This document shows, piece after piece, positions 36,691 through 44,920 of a stretch of DNA of 64,000 nucleotides. Below the pieces are notes generated by a model. That model was not told the DNA's origin and did no database searches. It saw only the letters and a list, made by a program, of their open reading frames with translations. Position numbers and translations under genes: made by a program. Origin of the DNA: Hirschia litorea (lineage in GTDB: Bacteria > Pseudomonadota > Alphaproteobacteria > Caulobacterales > Hyphomonadaceae); assembly GCF_042665075.1 (NCBI RefSeq), contig NZ_JBHTBR010000009.1:199124-263123 (forward strand), in the 5' to 3' direction. Numbering within the stretch: the first letter of the stretch is position 1; every line of letters starts with the position of its first letter.

Positions 36691-39033
36691 TTAGGTTTCT
36701 ATGCCTGCAACTTTTCCGTCTGCTGTGATCGTGACCGGCCAACCTGCAAATTGTGATTTTTCAGGTGGGTCATTGATATCAATCAAGAATTTATAGGAAT
36801 CTATCGCGAAGGATTTGTCTTTCTGGTTGATCGTGATCAAACCAAATCCACTACCTTTTTGATGCGCGACTTGATAGCGGTTCTTCATTGATTCCGCTTC
36901 GGGATATCCGACGGCATAGACATAGACCAGATTGCCAAAGCCATCTTTGTATTTACCAGTATTGGGAAGGCCGTGGGCAGGGCGGTCTGTGTGGGGGTAG
37001 CCCACTTCTTCAGGACGCCAGAAACGTGGATACCCTGCGGAAATAGCCGGCGTACAGAAGGACCAAGTGCTGTCACGTTGTTCCTTGACACCATATTGAA
37101 CAAGTGAGGTGAGGTGTTGGTCTCCATTGACGTGGAGACATTGAGTTGGGCGTATAATGTCAATTGCACGATTGCGCGGAGTTTGAGGCCAACCACCTGA
37201 ATCCAAATCGCCTTTTAGGTACATGCCTAAGCCGTTATTGTCAGGCCCGTGATGGGTGGCTGTATTGGCAAATAGCGTTTGACTGAGCAGCACTTTAACG
37301 CTGTGACCGCGCCAATCATCTCGCCAGACAGTCAAGAAATGCTCTTGGCGTTCACCGAGTAATTCAAGACCTTCAACATCGAGTGTGCTGGTGTCAAAAT
37401 TGTCATCAGGCACATGGTCTGCGCGGCCTTCGCCTGTGTCTACGTGTTCTGGTCCGCTTTTAAATTGGCGGTCTCCAAGGATTGCAAAACCTACATCACC
37501 ATAGACCATATCGCCATAATACACGCTCATATTACGCTTGGCGGGTGTGGGGTCGAAAAAGTCAGGATGGTGGGCTGTGGTGGACCTGTGGACGGCATTC
37601 ACCATCTTCACTGGCTCGATATACCCCCCGCGTTCAGAGGAGGCCATTTTGTCGGTTTTGTCGCCCTTCATATCAGCGCCGCCTTCGCCCCAATAATTGC
37701 CTTGGAAGACATCATGATCATCAGGAATACAAAGGGTTGGGGCGTTGCGCATGACCTCTCTAAAGGCCCAACCATGCTGATAATATTTACGTAAATAATT
37801 CAAGATGGCGAGGTCTGCTGGTTCGCGGATAAGGCCAAAACCACCATGATTTTCATAGATTTGGTCACCGGAGAAAAAGACTAAATCAGGGTTTAGAGCG
37901 GCGACATTTTTCGCAACAGGTTCATACGGAAAACCATAATCTTTTTGGCAGGTTAGCGCGGCGAGACGCAATGGGCGGCCTTTAGGTTCGGCTTGGATGA
38001 TGCCGCCCCATTCATGGGGTGTTTGGGTGCCGTCATTATTTTGCATTTGGTAGACAGCGCGGTAGGAATATTCCTTGGAGCTATCCCAATTGGGGATGCG
38101 GAAAACGGCTGTCCACGCATCTGTATCAAGTTGCGCTGTGGCGATTGATGTCCATGCGCCGTCGCGTTTGATTTGTAACTCTATGTCTTTACTGTCTTTT
38201 TCGCCCATGGGTGCTGTTAGCACGCTCATTTTAAAGACTTTACCTTCAGCCGTGCGTGAATCACTAATGGCATACATGGACCACAAGATTGGGCCAAAGG
38301 CGCGTTCTGGTTTGACTGTAAAAGCAGGGCCATCGACGCTCCACTTTTCAAAGGCATAGCGCACATCGCTTGCCTTTTTGCCATTGGCAAAATTGTGTAC
38401 AAGCGCAACATTTCCAAGCAAATCATCGGATGTAACATCATGGCTAACTTGGCCTAAAATGTCACCATTAGCTGCTTCTGCTGTGAGGGTGAGGGTGGTC
38501 TGCTTACCCTTTGGTGTGCTTGTGATAGCAAGGTGGATTGTCTCTTCTGAGGGAGAGGTTTTTAGCTGCGCACTGGTTGACCCTAGTGTGAGTGTGCTTT
38601 GGTGAATACCTGCTATAATTCCGTTATTTGCAAAGGCATTTGCGCGATAATCATTAATGTCGCTGCGCACCCCAAGACGGAAACCGGCACCACCATCCAA
38701 CTTTCCAGAGGTGAGGCGTTTTACGCTTGCGCGCATTTCAAACCCGCCCAAAGGGTTAGATAATTGGTGTGTGATGAGTTGGATGTTTCGTGCTGCGCCA
38801 GAGGTACGCGTGCGGGCAGAGCCATCCTTTATGATCCAATCTTCCATCGGGTTGGCCCACATTTCTCCACCCACGAAAATGCGATCTTGAGCTTTGTCCC
38901 ATTGGGTTGAAAACTTCGTCTCAGTATTGGCGGCAGCTGTGGGAGAAGTTGTGGATTGGCAGCCAGAAAGCACAGCGATTGCCGCGCCAGACTTCAAAAT
39001 TGTGCGTCTTGTGGTGGAAGGTTTGTCTACCAT
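36691..39033 (-). CDS. PhoD-like metallophosphoesterase with large N-terminal beta domain, Tat lipoprotein
   Basis: A 780-residue protein with twin-arginine signal (TTRRTILKSG) and lipobox (VLSGC). Residues about 45-235 form a beta-sandwich of LamG-like character (GGFEMRASVKRLTSGKLDGG), a region often linked to glycan binding. A fibronectin-like stretch follows, then the PhoD catalytic part from about 345 with FFSGDQIYENHGG, IPDDHDVFQGNYWG and HVNGDQHLTS as metal-binding motifs. PhoD enzymes are phosphodiesterases, yet this gene lies in a sulfated-galactan locus between a sulfatase and a TonB receptor, so the true ester could be sulfate or an unusual phosphate on the glycan. It is monocistronic and divergent from the receptor gene. 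Confidence 0.85.
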   Translation of the reverse strand: MVDKPSTTRRTILKSGAAIAVLSGCQSTTSPTAAANTETKFSTQWDKAQDRIFVGGEMWANPMEDWIIKDGSARTRTSGAARNIQLITHQLSNPLGGFEMRASVKRLTSGKLDGGAGFRLGVRSDINDYRANAFANNGIIAGIHQSTLTLGSTSAQLKTSPSEETIHLAITSTPKGKQTTLTLTAEAANGDILGQVSHDVTSDDLLGNVALVHNFANGKKASDVRYAFEKWSVDGPAFTVKPERAFGPILWSMYAISDSRTAEGKVFKMSVLTAPMGEKDSKDIELQIKRDGAWTSIATAQLDTDAWTAVFRIPNWDSSKEYSYRAVYQMQNNDGTQTPHEWGGIIQAEPKGRPLRLAALTCQKDYGFPYEPVAKNVAALNPDLVFFSGDQIYENHGGFGLIREPADLAILNYLRKYYQHGWAFREVMRNAPTLCIPDDHDVFQGNYWGEGGADMKGDKTDKMASSERGGYIEPVKMVNAVHRSTTAHHPDFFDPTPAKRNMSVYYGDMVYGDVGFAILGDRQFKSGPEHVDTGEGRADHVPDDNFDTSTLDVEGLELLGERQEHFLTVWRDDWRGHSVKVLLSQTLFANTATHHGPDNNGLGMYLKGDLDSGGWPQTPRNRAIDIIRPTQCLHVNGDQHLTSLVQYGVKEQRDSTWSFCTPAISAGYPRFWRPEEVGYPHTDRPAHGLPNTGKYKDGFGNLVYVYAVGYPEAESMKNRYQVAHQKGSGFGLITINQKDKSFAIDSYKFLIDINDPPEKSQFAGWPVTITADGKVAGIET

Positions 39034-39535
39034 TTTAATGCCTCTTAGCTCGTTTCGAGCTCCCCTAATTAAAAATCTCGCACGGCTATGGCTCTTACAA
39101 GCTCGTTTTGACGCGCATTTTTTATATTATCATATTAAATGTCTTGGACATGACGTAATGTCAATCTAAGCAACCTATTTCAATAGAGTTTTAGTGCCAA
39201 ACCCTATTTTGAGCAGCTGAATATAGCATATGTAGGTTGCTTCGACTCTAATTATATGTTTATTTAAACCTGTTTTAGAGACTAAACTTGCTTTTGCTTA
39301 AACGATATAAATCAATAAATTCGTAAAGCATTTCAATCTTAAAGTTAGTTTTTCTTATATAAAACAATTAGGTAAAGCCGAACGGCACGGCTTTTGTGGA
39401 GGGCAGATGTGTTGCGGATATGCATCACATTTGTATTATTATAACGAATGCGGCTTTTACCCGAACAGGGAAGAGCAGCATAGGCATAATAATTTAAATT
39501 AAGTTCAGCAGCTTGCTGCGGACGGGGAGACGACA
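39034..39535. other. Divergent promoter region between PhoD-like and TonB receptor genes
   Basis: 502 bp without a gene. TTGTATTATTATA at 39431-39443 matches the regulon motif in reverse at 11 of 13 positions, about 95 bp before the receptor start. An A/T-rich block (TATATTATCATATTAAATG) near 39121-39139 lies upstream of the PhoD-like start. Confidence 0.45.
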
Positions 39536-42500
39536 ATGAAAAAAACTATGGCGAATGCCAAGAAAAGTTCCAAGCTAAATCTATTCGGGTTTGCGTCAGC
39601 AATGGTCCTTGCGGGGGTGATTCATCCAACCGCATTTGCACAAGAAGCTGATACTCTTTCAACTTCGCGCGAAGTTGAGGAATCCACCCAGCCTAAAACG
39701 CTCGATACGATTGTTGTAACGGGCTATAAACAATCTCTTGAAAACGCGCTGAATTCGAAACGTAACTCTGGGAATGTTACTGACGCGATTGCAGCGGAAG
39801 ACATTGGGAAATCCACAGACCAAAACATTGCTGAAGCATTGCAGCGTGTGACTGGTATTTCCATCTCCCGCGTGGACGGTGAGGGAACATCTATTGTTGC
39901 ACGTGGTGTTAGCGCGGATTTCAACAATATTACATTGAACGGTGTATCACTCACCAGTAGCGGAAACAGCCAAGGCGTCGATCTAAGCCAGTTTTCAGCG
40001 GATGTATTGGCAGGTATTCAGGTTATCAAAACACCGAGTGCTGACCATGATGAAGGAAGCCTTGGGGCCTCTATTCAATTGAATGGATTTAAGCCGCTTG
40101 ATGCAAAAAAAGACCGTCGTGTCCTTGAAGTTCAAAGCCGTTATTCACCTTTTGCAGATGACAATGACATAAGCCTGCATGATGTGTTTGGCGGAGACAG
40201 AAAATTCAGTCTTTCACTATCTGAGAAATTTCTTGATGACCGTCTTGGTGTTGCATTGGTTGCATCTTCTGAAACACAAACAACGCGTCAAGATATCTAT
40301 GATGTAAACAGCTTTCCAATTGCGAACTTACCAACGGGTGCAACAAATATTGAAACTGGTGAAGTAATCACCGAGTTTGATTATGGAAATGGACTCGAGC
40401 CGATCAAAGCGATCACACGTAATGGTGTGTTTTACGAAACGAAAATTGCTGAACGCGACCGTGATACGATCACAGGTACGTTACAATTTCAGCCCGATGC
40501 GACACTTGATATCCAAGTGGACCTGACATGGTCTGAGCAGACAGTGAACAATGATAATTTCCGTTTCAATGTTCTGACGAACAGAAATAACCGCGCCACG
40601 GCAACAGATGCATTGGCTGGAAATCTGCTTTTTGATCCAAATTCTTATACACTCATTCGCGATGTAAATACGGCTGAAGATGTTCGTCAGAACAATAGAA
40701 ACCGTCCATTTCCGGTGCAATTTCTGGATATAAAAGATGAGACCACGAATGAGAATTTCGTTTTCTCTGGAACGGTAGAAAAAGAGGTTGGTGATTGGAC
40801 ATTCACTTTGCGGGGTGGACAATCAAAAACGACATCATCACTGGGTGATAACTTATTTGTACGCTTCAGTAGTGACAACTCAAATGCTGGTCGTCGTAAT
40901 GGGTTGGTTTCAGGTTATGACTGTCAGCCAAACCCTGAAATTTGTTCGATTGTGCTCACGGATGGATTTGCCGATGATCCTACAAACTTCCTTTTCCACG
41001 CCGCTGCAATCCGCGAAAGAGAAATTGAGGATACAGCATCTTCACTCTATTTCGATGTTGACTGGGATCACAGTTTTGGACCGATTGCAGGTTTTGAAGC
41101 TGGTTTTAAATGGTCTAGCCAAGAAAAAGAGGGCGATGCCACAAATCTTGGTTTAAACAATTTTGAAACCGCTGGTGTGTTGCGCGCAAATGGACAATCA
41201 CTTGCAGATTTCCTTGGAGAAGGCAGAACGCCAGGCGATTATGGTAAAGAATTTGGCCTAAAGCGCGATTCAATTACGGACGGGTTCTTCCGTGTTGATG
41301 GTGAGCTGGTTCTTGAAGAATTGGAACGTCGCGGCGCTGAGGGTTTGTTGAAAATCCAGCAAGACTTGAACAATACACGCGCGATCAAAAACGATGTATT
41401 AGGTGGATATCTAAAAGCTAATATTGATACCTTTAATGGTCGCCTAACGGGTGATGTTGGCTTGCGTGTCGTGCAAACTGAAGTGGAGGCCTCTGGGTTT
41501 TCTGGATTTAGATTTGCAAATGGGAGCTTTGTGACACGCGAAGAGAATATCGCGTTTTATGGAAGTGCTGAAGCTGCATTGGCTGCATTGGGCCGCGATA
41601 CCATTGGGGCAAATGTGACGGCTGAAGCGCCGACGCCAATTGACCCAGAGCCTTTTGCTGTGTCTGGAACGCACGAATATACAAATGTTCTGCCAAGCAT
41701 GAACCTAAACTATATGGCATCTGACGATATCATTTTACGCTTTGCTGCATCCCAAACAATTGCACGCCCGCGTATTGATGATTTGAAACCTGGCTTCATC
41801 ATCACAGAAGATATCTTCAACCCTAATTCACGCGGAAGTTTTGGTTCCACACAATTGGACCCATATAAATCAACCAATCTTGATTTATCCTTTGAGTGGT
41901 ATTTCCAAAAATCATCATTGCTATCTTTCACCTTGTTCAACAAGGACTTCACAGACTTTGCTGAAACAACGTCTTATCAGTCTTACTATGCTGATTTCCG
42001 TGAAGAATTTTACAATATAGACGGCAGCATCAAAGAGAATGTGTCTTTCTCTACAGACATTGCTGGCGTGTTATTACCGCTATCTGGCGGCGCGAATACA
42101 CCAGGTTGTTTCCCTAACCGTGAACAAGACATGGCGGTGACTGTGGGAGATGAAGGGTGTGATGTTTTGATCGTCACCCAATCAAGAAACGGACAAGGTG
42201 GTTATGTGCGCGGACTGGAAACGTCCTTCCAGCACAATTTTGATTACCTGCCGGGACTTTTAAGCGGAATGGGTGTGCAAGCAAACTATACGTATTCAGA
42301 TAGTGCAGTGGATGAAGAAGTTGATGATGCGGGCAATGTGTTATTCCCCGGTACGCCACTGGATGGCACATCAAAGCACACATTCAACACAACAGTGTTT
42401 TATGAAAAAGATGGTGTGTTGCTACGTCTGGCCTATAACAACCGCTCTGACTATCTAATCAATCGCTCTACAAACCAGAATAACTTAGAGTGGATTGAAG

Positions 42501-42736
42501 GATTTGATACGCTTGATATGTCTGCATCATGGGACATTACCGACCGTATCTCTTTGAACTTCCAAGGTCAGAACCTCACCGACACTGTGACACGCACTTA
42601 TACCTCTATCGGGCAAAATAGCGGGTCACCAATTCCAGCAGAGTCAACATCAATCGGGGATGCACCAAACTACCGCACAAACCGATTGACCAATACTGGG
42701 CCAACTTATCGCCTGGGACTACGTTACCAATTCTAA
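39536..42736 (+). CDS. TonB-dependent receptor, probable galactan oligosaccharide importer
   Basis: A 1066-residue receptor with signal peptide (LFGFASAMVLAGVIHPTAFA), TonB box region LDTIVVTGYKQSLENAL, plug (IAEALQRVTGISISRVDGEG, VARGVSADFNNITLNG) and a long barrel ending YRLGLRYQF. It belongs to the same Caulobacter/Xanthomonas type as the STN receptor but lacks the STN domain, so it transports without signalling. Its place between the PhoD-like, GH110 and GH150 genes and its regulon-like leader motif make it the best candidate for importing carrageenan oligosaccharides; no SusD partner exists, as expected outside Bacteroidota. A strong ribosome site (GGGGAG) precedes the start. Confidence 0.92.
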   Translation: MKKTMANAKKSSKLNLFGFASAMVLAGVIHPTAFAQEADTLSTSREVEESTQPKTLDTIVVTGYKQSLENALNSKRNSGNVTDAIAAEDIGKSTDQNIAEALQRVTGISISRVDGEGTSIVARGVSADFNNITLNGVSLTSSGNSQGVDLSQFSADVLAGIQVIKTPSADHDEGSLGASIQLNGFKPLDAKKDRRVLEVQSRYSPFADDNDISLHDVFGGDRKFSLSLSEKFLDDRLGVALVASSETQTTRQDIYDVNSFPIANLPTGATNIETGEVITEFDYGNGLEPIKAITRNGVFYETKIAERDRDTITGTLQFQPDATLDIQVDLTWSEQTVNNDNFRFNVLTNRNNRATATDALAGNLLFDPNSYTLIRDVNTAEDVRQNNRNRPFPVQFLDIKDETTNENFVFSGTVEKEVGDWTFTLRGGQSKTTSSLGDNLFVRFSSDNSNAGRRNGLVSGYDCQPNPEICSIVLTDGFADDPTNFLFHAAAIREREIEDTASSLYFDVDWDHSFGPIAGFEAGFKWSSQEKEGDATNLGLNNFETAGVLRANGQSLADFLGEGRTPGDYGKEFGLKRDSITDGFFRVDGELVLEELERRGAEGLLKIQQDLNNTRAIKNDVLGGYLKANIDTFNGRLTGDVGLRVVQTEVEASGFSGFRFANGSFVTREENIAFYGSAEAALAALGRDTIGANVTAEAPTPIDPEPFAVSGTHEYTNVLPSMNLNYMASDDIILRFAASQTIARPRIDDLKPGFIITEDIFNPNSRGSFGSTQLDPYKSTNLDLSFEWYFQKSSLLSFTLFNKDFTDFAETTSYQSYYADFREEFYNIDGSIKENVSFSTDIAGVLLPLSGGANTPGCFPNREQDMAVTVGDEGCDVLIVTQSRNGQGGYVRGLETSFQHNFDYLPGLLSGMGVQANYTYSDSAVDEEVDDAGNVLFPGTPLDGTSKHTFNTTVFYEKDGVLLRLAYNNRSDYLINRSTNQNNLEWIEGFDTLDMSASWDITDRISLNFQGQNLTDTVTRTYTSIGQNSGSPIPAESTSIGDAPNYRTNRLTNTGPTYRLGLRYQF

Positions 42737-42761
42737 GCCATTAGATATTGAGACATTTGAA

Positions 42762-42795
42762 GGGGGCAGGGCCATAAAGGTCTTGCCCCTTTTGC
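42762..42795 (+). terminator. Terminator after TonB receptor
   Basis: GGGGCAGGGCC and GGTCTTGCCCC pair with G-U pairs and end in TTTT. Confidence 0.7.
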
Positions 42796-42858
42796 TTGCG
42801 CGTTTGCAATTTAGAAGAGGCAGGTTTGGACATGTCCTGCGCCGATGACGAATACAAA

Positions 42859-42895
42859 AAAAGCGACCACATTTGCATGAGGTCGCTTTTGTTTT
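42859..42895. terminator. Terminator serving the convergent GH110 gene
   Basis: AAAAGCGACC (42859-42868) pairs with GGTCGCTTTT (42881-42890) around a 12-nt loop. A and T runs on both sides allow action in either direction. Confidence 0.8.
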
Positions 42896-42922
42896 GGGAA
42901 TGACTTTGCTCAAGGTGTGATT

Positions 42923-44728
42923 TTAAGTCTCAAACACAGGCCAAGAATACCCTGTTATCGTATTGTTTTTAATAGAGTGATTACCAATTGCTTCAAGCTC
43001 GAAAGGTGTTTGCGTATGCGCATTTGCATCTTGGTATGGCTCGACGATGATCGTGTTGTTTTCAAAGATCAAATTGCCAACGCGATAGGCATCGACGAAA
43101 TCACCATGCTCTGTGCGGAAGGTGTTGCCTGTTATCGCGACTGTATCGTGATAGGGTTTTGTCGATGTTTTATCCTCAGCGTCCACGCATATAACCGTGA
43201 TGAGGGGCTCGCCCTTTTTATTGTAAGAACAATGGTCAAATTCATTATTGCGGATCATGACCTGACTGACCGGCCCCGATTCATACCAGTGATCTACGCC
43301 GCCAGATATTCGGATGGCAGCACCTTGTGAGTGAAAATAATTATCCTCTACGAGGACTGTTCCAAAGGTAGATATGAGGATGCCACGTGCGCGGTTTTTG
43401 CTGACGCTATTTCCCCGATAAATGAGATTTGCCTGTCGTGAGAGATTGTTGACGACATCTCCCAAAGCTAGATTGGAGGGGAGGTCATGTTCAAACTTGA
43501 TCGTGAAATATTGCCCGCTGACATATTCTACTTTGCTGATAACTGTTTCCAGATAAACATTTACATTAGTGCCGTCTGCAATTGAGACTTTATCTCCATC
43601 ACGAAAATTACGCACGCCATATTGCTGGAAGTGTGCAAACTGGCATTTTATCGTTTTAGAATCAATGCGCTCTATGATCTTTCCATATGTTCCGTGAATG
43701 TTGAGAGCATCATCAATATGGTTTGAAAAATTGCCATTCTCAACGGTGACAGTACCTGAGCAATTTACAAAATGGGTCGCATCTACACATGTTGAAATAT
43801 AGCGATTGCCGCTTGGAATGACATGGGAGTTTTGGAGCGTTATATTCTCGCAGGTTTGAGCGATAATGCCCATGCAGCCAGAATGGTGGATGGTTACATT
43901 TTTGAATGTGACGTTCTTGCTGTCTTCAAGGAATACGGCAGGGCACATGCGGATTGGGGGCATGAGCGTCAAAACATTACCTAATTTTGGTGGTCTAGGG
44001 AGCTTTCCTTGTTTGGAGGACACGCGAAAACGGCGCGGCGAAAGGGCTTCTAATTTGAAACGCGCTCTAACTGCATCAGGGCCACCCGTGCCTATATTTG
44101 CAGTGTGATGCATGTATTCGGTTTCACGGCGTTCGCGGTTGAAGTGCATGACGCGTTTGGTTGTAACTTGTTCAAATCCCTCACCTTTAAAGACGAACTC
44201 GCCGTCTCGTATTTCATATTGATAAGGCTCCGGCACATCTAATTCTATCCATTTTCCTTGAGGATCAATGGAGGTGACATTTGCTTCAACATGGAATGGG
44301 ACTTCCCAATCAATGCTTAGATTTGCCAGTGTGATATTGCTGGAGTTGCGGATCAAAAAAGGTGTTATTTGGCCGTGGAAAATGAGGGATGTATTTTGGC
44401 CGCGCAGAGTTAGGTTTTTAGCACCATCAATCGGCCCAGCGATGGCGTTTTCAACATCATCATTATTGGAGATGGATAAGACTTCTTTGACGCCGTGGTC
44501 AGGCCAGAAATGTAATTCACCAGCGGGTAGAATTATCTCTGATTTATTGTTTTGGATAGCGTCTGCTATGGCAGAGACTAGCGCCTGCGTTGCATCAGCG
44601 CGGGGCTTGGTTGGAAACTGTGTCTGACCTGCGTGTTGCGCAGTATGGCTTTGACCTTGGCTTGGTGCACATGCGGTTGCTAAAGCGCTGACCGCCATTG
44701 TTGAGATTGAAAATTCCCGTCGATTCAT
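42923..44728 (-). CDS. GH110 alpha-1,3-galactosidase-like, second copy, Tat-exported
   Basis: A 601-residue beta-helix protein with a short twin-arginine signal (NRREFSIS) and a GGGAGA ribosome site. The GH110 core motifs are intact: NVTIHHSGCMGIIAQ, RYISTCVDATHFVNCSG and SNHIDDALNIHG, with predicted catalytic Asp316, Asp339 and Asp340. It is clearly paralogous to the GH110 at 25.7-27.6 kb over its whole length but diverged, particularly near residues 200-250 where it carries NIGTGGPDAVRARF in place of the other copy's sequence. Two GH110 enzymes may accept different sulfation patterns at the subsites next to the cut bond. It carries its own regulon-like motif and stands alone on the strand opposite to the receptor. 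Confidence 0.9.
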   Translation of the reverse strand: MNRREFSISTMAVSALATACAPSQGQSHTAQHAGQTQFPTKPRADATQALVSAIADAIQNNKSEIILPAGELHFWPDHGVKEVLSISNNDDVENAIAGPIDGAKNLTLRGQNTSLIFHGQITPFLIRNSSNITLANLSIDWEVPFHVEANVTSIDPQGKWIELDVPEPYQYEIRDGEFVFKGEGFEQVTTKRVMHFNRERRETEYMHHTANIGTGGPDAVRARFKLEALSPRRFRVSSKQGKLPRPPKLGNVLTLMPPIRMCPAVFLEDSKNVTFKNVTIHHSGCMGIIAQTCENITLQNSHVIPSGNRYISTCVDATHFVNCSGTVTVENGNFSNHIDDALNIHGTYGKIIERIDSKTIKCQFAHFQQYGVRNFRDGDKVSIADGTNVNVYLETVISKVEYVSGQYFTIKFEHDLPSNLALGDVVNNLSRQANLIYRGNSVSKNRARGILISTFGTVLVEDNYFHSQGAAIRISGGVDHWYESGPVSQVMIRNNEFDHCSYNKKGEPLITVICVDAEDKTSTKPYHDTVAITGNTFRTEHGDFVDAYRVGNLIFENNTIIVEPYQDANAHTQTPFELEAIGNHSIKNNTITGYSWPVFET

Positions 44729-44766
44729 GCTGGCGTCTCCCGCGATATATGCACTTATTATAATTT

Positions 44767-44779
44767 TATTATATTACAA
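44767..44779 (+). promoter_or_regulatory. Candidate regulon operator, copy 3
   Basis: TATTATATTACAA lies 38 bp upstream of the second GH110 start; the surrounding 16-mer matches the palindrome TTGTATTATAATACAA at 14 positions. Confidence 0.5.
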
Positions 44780-44858
44780 TATAGACGACATATTCGCAGG
44801 TGAACAGCTCTACGCACTGAAAAAGTCCACATGATCTATCATTTTGAAATTGAAATAT

Positions 44859-44895
44859 GACATACCAGCTTGAATTAAAAAGGAGCTGGTATGTC
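44859..44895 (-). terminator. Hairpin after the GH150 gene
   Basis: GACATACCAGCT and AGCTGGTATGTC form a perfect 12-bp stem with a 13-nt loop, 25 bp beyond the GH150 stop codon. The following T content is weak. Confidence 0.6.
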
Positions 44896-44920
44896 GTAAA
44901 ATATAATGAGTTTGTCAGCG

